DNA of 17,335 nt. Origin: Deltaproteobacteria bacterium. GTDB taxonomy: Bacteria > Desulfobacterota > DSM-4660 > Desulfatiglandales > B25-G16. Positions 14,221 through 17,335 of the stretch are shown piece by piece. The notes below the pieces were generated by a model. That model did no database searches. It saw only the letters and a program-made list of their open reading frames with translations, and was not told the origin of the DNA. Made by a program: the position numbers and the translations under genes. How positions within the stretch are numbered: position 1 is the first letter of the stretch; the number at the start of each line of letters is the position of its first letter. The DNA lies in the NCBI GenBank assembly GCA_020348625.1, contig CP070752.1:1164891-1182225 (forward strand), in the 5' to 3' direction.

Positions 14221-14634
14221 TCACTTTCCTTGAATTGGATACCCGGCCTCAGACCATTCGCGCCAACCTCCCTTCAGGGCATAGACTTTTGAAAAACCTC
14301 TGTCCATTAGTTTCCGTGCCAGCCTGGCACTGGTGCCTTCGTTGGTTCAGGCACAGAACAAGACAAGTGTCTTGTCTTTCGGGTAGGTATCTGCCCATGT
14401 GTCAAACGCCTGCGGGTCTGCCCTGATTGCCCCCTTGATGGTAGATGTGCTGCTTTCCAAGTCTCTGCTTGTGCGCACATCCAAAATGATGACGTCAGCA
14501 GAGCCGAGCAGCCCCTTCAGTTCCTGAGCACTCATTCGGGGCACATCATCCGAAGTCGCTGCTGTAGCGGTGAAGACCCAGAGCAGGACCACTGCTGATA
14601 GTGTTAAGATGCTCAATAAATGCTTTATTGCCAT
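14221..14634 (-). CDS. Exported rhodanese, probable selenoprotein (UGA at catalytic position)
   Basis: Rhodaneses carry sulfane sulfur on an active-site Cys. The frame starts at ATG 14634 (GGGGGT upstream) with a signal peptide (about residues 1-25, ending TATA-AT), so the protein is periplasmic. LDVRTSRDLE (51-60) and IKGAIRADPQAF are standard rhodanese elements. At codon 96 (14347-14349) is TGA, but the same frame continues: TNEGTSARLARKLMDRG, then SKVYALKGGWREWSEAGYPIQ, a complete rhodanese end, stopping at 14221 for 137 residues in all. UGA aligns with the catalytic Cys of the CPNEATSA-type loop (here CA-U-TNEGTSA). A SECIS-like hairpin follows the UGA. I read codon 96 as selenocysteine. 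A mutated Cys codon (TGC or TGT) is the alternative. A gene finder would stop at residue 95 and lose the active site. Confidence 0.82.
14314..14333 (-). promoter_or_regulatory. Bacterial SECIS-like hairpin after the UGA codon
   Basis: In the minus-strand mRNA, GTGCC (14330-14326) pairs with GGCAC (14320-14316) around the loop AGGCU; two further G-C pairs (14333-14332 with 14315-14314) extend the stem past a bulged A. The loop begins 21 bases after UGA, within the 16-37 range reported for bacterial SECIS elements, and its early G residues match the known requirement. The loop resembles AGGUCU of E. coli fdhF. Confidence 0.65.
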
Positions 14635-14977
14635 AGTTACCCCCTATTCTTTGGCCGTTTGTCCTAAAGCCTGCAGACTTCTCGGCATACCCTCCTCCTG
14701 CCCCTGGTTGTGAAAGATTCCTGGCGGGAATCGCCGTTCGTTTGATCTTTACGATACTCAAGGTGTAGTGTGGAGTTCAAGAGAAAAGACTCAGCCGTTG
14801 AATAAAAAACCCTGCTCCACACCAACGCCGAATACAACCTGAGCCCGCGTTTGCTATTTCTGCAGGTTGGAGGGCACGGCGCATTTGTTCTCAGTAATTT
14901 TCGAAGTGCCCAATTACACGATTGTTCGATCTTTGATGACTTGCATTTCACTCACAATTCGGTTAAGTACAAGCGTC
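14635..14977. other. 343-base gap between divergent rhodanese and HAD genes
   Basis: The gap must hold the promoter of the rhodanese gene; the best minus-strand candidate is a weak TTGAAC with TATCGT about 110-140 bases before the start. No good plus-strand promoter is seen. Open frames here lack ribosome sites and family resemblance and are not called. Confidence 0.4.
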
Positions 14978-15742
14978 ATGAAGCAGATTACAGGCATAGG
15001 GTTTGATCTCTTCAACACCCTCATCACCGTGGATGCTCCGGCACTGGAGAAGGGCCTTTATCGGCTAATGCGCAGTCTCTTGAAAAGCGGCTTCGCCTTT
15101 GATAACGCTGCATTCAGCCAGGCCTACCGGGAGGCTGCCCTCAGATTTGTGGAAGAAGCCCGCCAAGATGGAAGAGAAACGCACAACCGCTTTTGGATCA
15201 GCGCCGCCCTTCAGAGCTTGGGATACCATGTCCCGCCAGATGATCCGAGCATAGCCGTAGGCGTTGATGCTTATTTTTCGGCTTTTCTTGAGCACTGCCA
15301 CCTTATACCCGGCACTGCGGAGATGCTCGAAACCCTAAAAGCCCGCTATCGTCTTGGGTTGCTTTCTAATTTCACCCACGGTCCTGCTGCGAGAAAGATC
15401 GTCGATCGGGTAGGGCTCACCGCTTTCTTTGATGTGGTGCTCATATCCGGCGAGCTAGGATACCGCAAACCGCATCCGCTGGTCTTTCGTCGGCTCATCG
15501 AGTGTTTTGAGGTAAATGGAAGCCAGGTTCTCTATGTGGGAGACGATCCGGAGCCGGATATCCTGGGCGCTGAGCAGGCAGGGATACAGCCTGTTTGGTT
15601 TACCTATGTCCGTGACCATAATATAGCGCCAGCGCCGGGCATGAAATCGAGCAATGTTCAAGATCCTGACAGTGAAGTGCCGAGAGTCTCTACGTGGCAG
15701 GAGTTCCTCACCATTTTAGATTGGGAGCGGGCTGATGTATGA
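14978..15742 (+). CDS. HAD-superfamily hydrolase
   Basis: The 254-aa product has the four HAD motifs: I, GFDLFNTL with nucleophile D10; II, LLSNFTHG (S130, N131); III, GYRKPHPLVF (K164); IV, YVGDDPEPDILGAEQAG (D189, D190, D194). Residues 20-110 form the helical cap. In motif I the second Asp of DxDxT is Phe (D-L-F-N-T), as in haloacid-dehalogenase-like members (D-x-Y-G-T), so it may not be a typical phosphatase. The start ATG (14978-14980) was chosen because the family begins just before this motif, but it has no clear ribosome site; the frame is open a further 37 codons upstream without resemblance. It is divergent from the rhodanese gene and convergent with the dehydrogenase gene. Substrate unknown. 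Confidence 0.88.
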   Translation: MKQITGIGFDLFNTLITVDAPALEKGLYRLMRSLLKSGFAFDNAAFSQAYREAALRFVEEARQDGRETHNRFWISAALQSLGYHVPPDDPSIAVGVDAYFSAFLEHCHLIPGTAEMLETLKARYRLGLLSNFTHGPAARKIVDRVGLTAFFDVVLISGELGYRKPHPLVFRRLIECFEVNGSQVLYVGDDPEPDILGAEQAGIQPVWFTYVRDHNIAPAPGMKSSNVQDPDSEVPRVSTWQEFLTILDWERADV

Positions 15743-15777
15743 GCCTCTGAGCGGCGGCATCCCTTCCCGTGATATAC

Positions 15778-15833
15778 GAGATCTTCCGATTGCGAGGCTC
15801 CTCCCCCATGCGAGTGGAGCTTCCCAAGATCTC
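15778..15833. repeat. Nested imperfect inverted repeat between convergent genes
   Basis: Outer arms GAGATCTT (15778-15785) and AAGATCTC (15826-15833) are perfectly complementary; inner arms GAGGCTCC (15794-15801) and GGAGCTTC (15816-15823) pair with one G-U. Together they give a 56-base two-part hairpin in the 215-base gap (15743-15957) between the ends of the HAD and dehydrogenase genes. No T-run follows on either strand, so it is not a classical terminator, though it could act on both transcripts. Confidence 0.5.
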
Positions 15834-15957
15834 AAAACCAGTATAAGAATCACCTATGGTCATCTGAGACCGCTCATCGCTCTATCTGTCAACCATGTGT
15901 CCTCTGCCCTTCTCTTAGTTGCACTCGAGCAAGGACATGAACCGGACTCAACCGGAA

Positions 15958-17331
15958 TCAAGCGATTGGAACAGTATTCCCGGAATTCGTCGGCAATAAA
16001 TCAACCAGGTAGTTCCTTTCCATCAGGTCATCGGGGCCAAATCCGTAATGGAGTGCCCATCGTGCGATTTGTTCCTCAGCGAGCCGATCGGCGATTCCCT
16101 GTGTAGACAGACGCAATTTCCTACTCCGGTCGTATATCTCCTTCAGAATTGGCCTTACGCCGGAGATAACCTCTAAAGGTCTCTGAGGGTTGTACGTTCC
16201 CCCGAACACGGCTTTCACCGTTGGGAACTCGTATATCAAGTTCAGTATCCCGCCAAGATTTACCACGAAGTCGGGGGCATAGAGTATATCGGACTGCTTC
16301 AGTAACCCTTCCACCTCTTTCTTGCTTCCCCTGTGCCTGTCGTCTATTTGGTTATTAGCACCCCCAACGATAAGGAGCTTTTTCTTGGGGTTTGCCTTAA
16401 TCATCCTCCTGACTGTAGAAGGGTTGACGATTTGTCCCATGGCATTGGGGCTGAAGACATCGAACTGCTGGTCATAGATCTCATTCGGTTCAATCTGTCG
16501 TCCCTTTATACCCTTGGCCCGCAGAGCGCCTAGCTTTTCTTCAATTTTAGTCTTATCGACATCGGCGAGGATAAACTCTACGCCGGGGGAATCGTGAACA
16601 ATGTATTCCATGAGCGGCGAACCGACCTTGCCGACGCCTTGCATAGCGATGGTCAGGCCATTGAGATCGTCCCTGTCTAGCTGGTAGCTGACGGATTCTA
16701 GCATTGACTCATACACACCTCGAGCGGTAATCAAGGAAGGGTCGCCGGACCCCCCATTTTCCAAGGATAAACAGACAGCATTTTTAGGGGCATATTCTCC
16801 TACGAAGCACACATGATCTGTGCGGGTTCCCATGTCCGGCGCGAATATGTATTGAACAAGTCCAAGGAGCACCGGCACAACCTTATCTCGCAATACTGCC
16901 TTTTCCAAATCAGACAACGGCTGGCCGGCTCGAGAGAAGTTTTGCGTATTGCGATGTGGCTCGAAGATGACGGATTTCCCTCCGCCAATCCTGGTTGCTC
17001 TCACCTCCTCTATTTCCGCTCTGCCTTCCAGCGCCATCATCGAATACATCAGGTTAAGTACCGCCCATTTGTAGCTCATGCCTTTGGCAAGGTTTCTCAC
17101 GTCTGCTTCTGCGTCACTCTCGCTATTATACTCTTTCCACCTGCAGCCACCGAGATACCAGGCCGTTGGTTTCGGAGTCCTGGGGCATATGATTGTGTTA
17201 TTCCTGGCAATCCACAAGCCCCTACCGTGTCCCAAATCCCTATAGAATACGTTTTCAGGTCTCTGCAGAAGCGTATGAACAGCATCAGCCACGTTTTCTT
17301 GATGACGGTCACCGTCCTTCAGGTAACTCAT
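15958..17331 (-). CDS. Glu/Leu/Phe/Val-type amino-acid dehydrogenase
   Basis: This family oxidatively deaminates an amino acid to its 2-oxo acid with NAD(P). The dimerisation domain shows YLGGCRWKEYNSESDAEADV, AKGMSYK (K88) and GGGKSVIFEP (K119), the two active-site lysines corresponding to K68 and K80 of leucine dehydrogenase, then APDMGT (D166). The Rossmann motif is QGVGKVG (G232, G234, G237), with an acidic residue (D257) ending the second strand, which favours NAD. YAPDFVVNLGGILN (351-364) is conserved. K88 and K119 are 31 residues apart rather than 12, so about 19 residues are inserted between them. At 457 residues it is longer than leucine dehydrogenases (about 365). The ATG at 17331 is only four bases from the window edge, so the true start may lie further upstream. 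Amino-acid specificity is not assigned. Confidence 0.88.
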   Translation of the reverse strand: MSYLKDGDRHQENVADAVHTLLQRPENVFYRDLGHGRGLWIARNNTIICPRTPKPTAWYLGGCRWKEYNSESDAEADVRNLAKGMSYKWAVLNLMYSMMALEGRAEIEEVRATRIGGGKSVIFEPHRNTQNFSRAGQPLSDLEKAVLRDKVVPVLLGLVQYIFAPDMGTRTDHVCFVGEYAPKNAVCLSLENGGSGDPSLITARGVYESMLESVSYQLDRDDLNGLTIAMQGVGKVGSPLMEYIVHDSPGVEFILADVDKTKIEEKLGALRAKGIKGRQIEPNEIYDQQFDVFSPNAMGQIVNPSTVRRMIKANPKKKLLIVGGANNQIDDRHRGSKKEVEGLLKQSDILYAPDFVVNLGGILNLIYEFPTVKAVFGGTYNPQRPLEVISGVRPILKEIYDRSRKLRLSTQGIADRLAEEQIARWALHYGFGPDDLMERNYLVDLLPTNSGNTVPIA

Positions 17332-17335
17332 AACC

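Noticed and set aside
14664..14951. Minus-strand frame upstream of the rhodanese gene
   Set aside because: Arg/Ser/Cys-rich composition typical of a non-coding frame, no ribosome site; probably rhodanese leader and promoter DNA.
15735..16106. Plus-strand frame overlapping the HAD stop (ATG and TGA overlap)
   Set aside because: The overlap looks like translational coupling, but the product resembles nothing, spans the inverted repeat, and its second half is antisense to the dehydrogenase gene.

Overview
The window reads as a stretch of chromosome from an anaerobic Desulfobacterota (former Deltaproteobacteria) member, probably a sulfate reducer or syntroph. This is inferred from gene content only: a UGA-containing rhodanese with a SECIS-like hairpin, an IscU/NifS-type pair whose NifS lacks the PLP lysine, an iron-sulfur flavoprotein, an aldo/keto reductase with a ferredoxin-type C-terminus, and several small cysteine-rich proteins. 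No rRNA, tRNA, CRISPR array, IS element or phage gene was seen. Genes lie on both strands in short operons with good Shine-Dalgarno (SD) sites, and several starts are GTG or TTG.

Left part (1-3315, minus strand): a two-gene operon of unknown function (a 172-aa membrane-anchored protein followed by a protein that runs off the left edge) behind a near-consensus sigma-70 promoter; upstream of it lie a CDP-alcohol phosphatidyltransferase and a DUF481 outer-membrane beta-barrel. A divergent 416-base gap leads to a plus-strand cytidylate-kinase-like protein, a strong terminator, and a coiled-coil/LytR_C lipoprotein whose signal peptide is broken by an in-frame TAG.

Middle (5249-11900): an iron-sulfur flavoprotein with a small two-helix membrane protein, a 794-aa penicillin-acylase-type Ntn hydrolase, and a 58-aa helical protein (all minus); a TIGR04076 protein and a ferredoxin-type aldo/keto reductase (plus); then a 61-aa zinc-ribbon-like protein and a host-attachment-family protein (minus) behind a promoter with a perfect -10 box.

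Right part (11901-17335) is the most interesting. On the minus strand, in order of transcription, are an exported single-domain rhodanese in which UGA sits exactly where the catalytic cysteine belongs (probable selenocysteine), an IscU-type scaffold with an added C-terminal zinc ribbon, and a NifS/IscS homologue in which the His-Lys of the PLP site is Asn-Pro. A perfect 8-bp inverted repeat overlies the probable promoter of the IscU/NifS pair. I infer a sulfur-handling locus of a sulfidic anaerobe in which the NifS homologue may no longer be a standard cysteine desulfurase. A HAD hydrolase (plus) and a Glu/Leu-type amino-acid dehydrogenase with an insertion between its two active-site lysines (minus) close the window, separated by a long imperfect inverted repeat.
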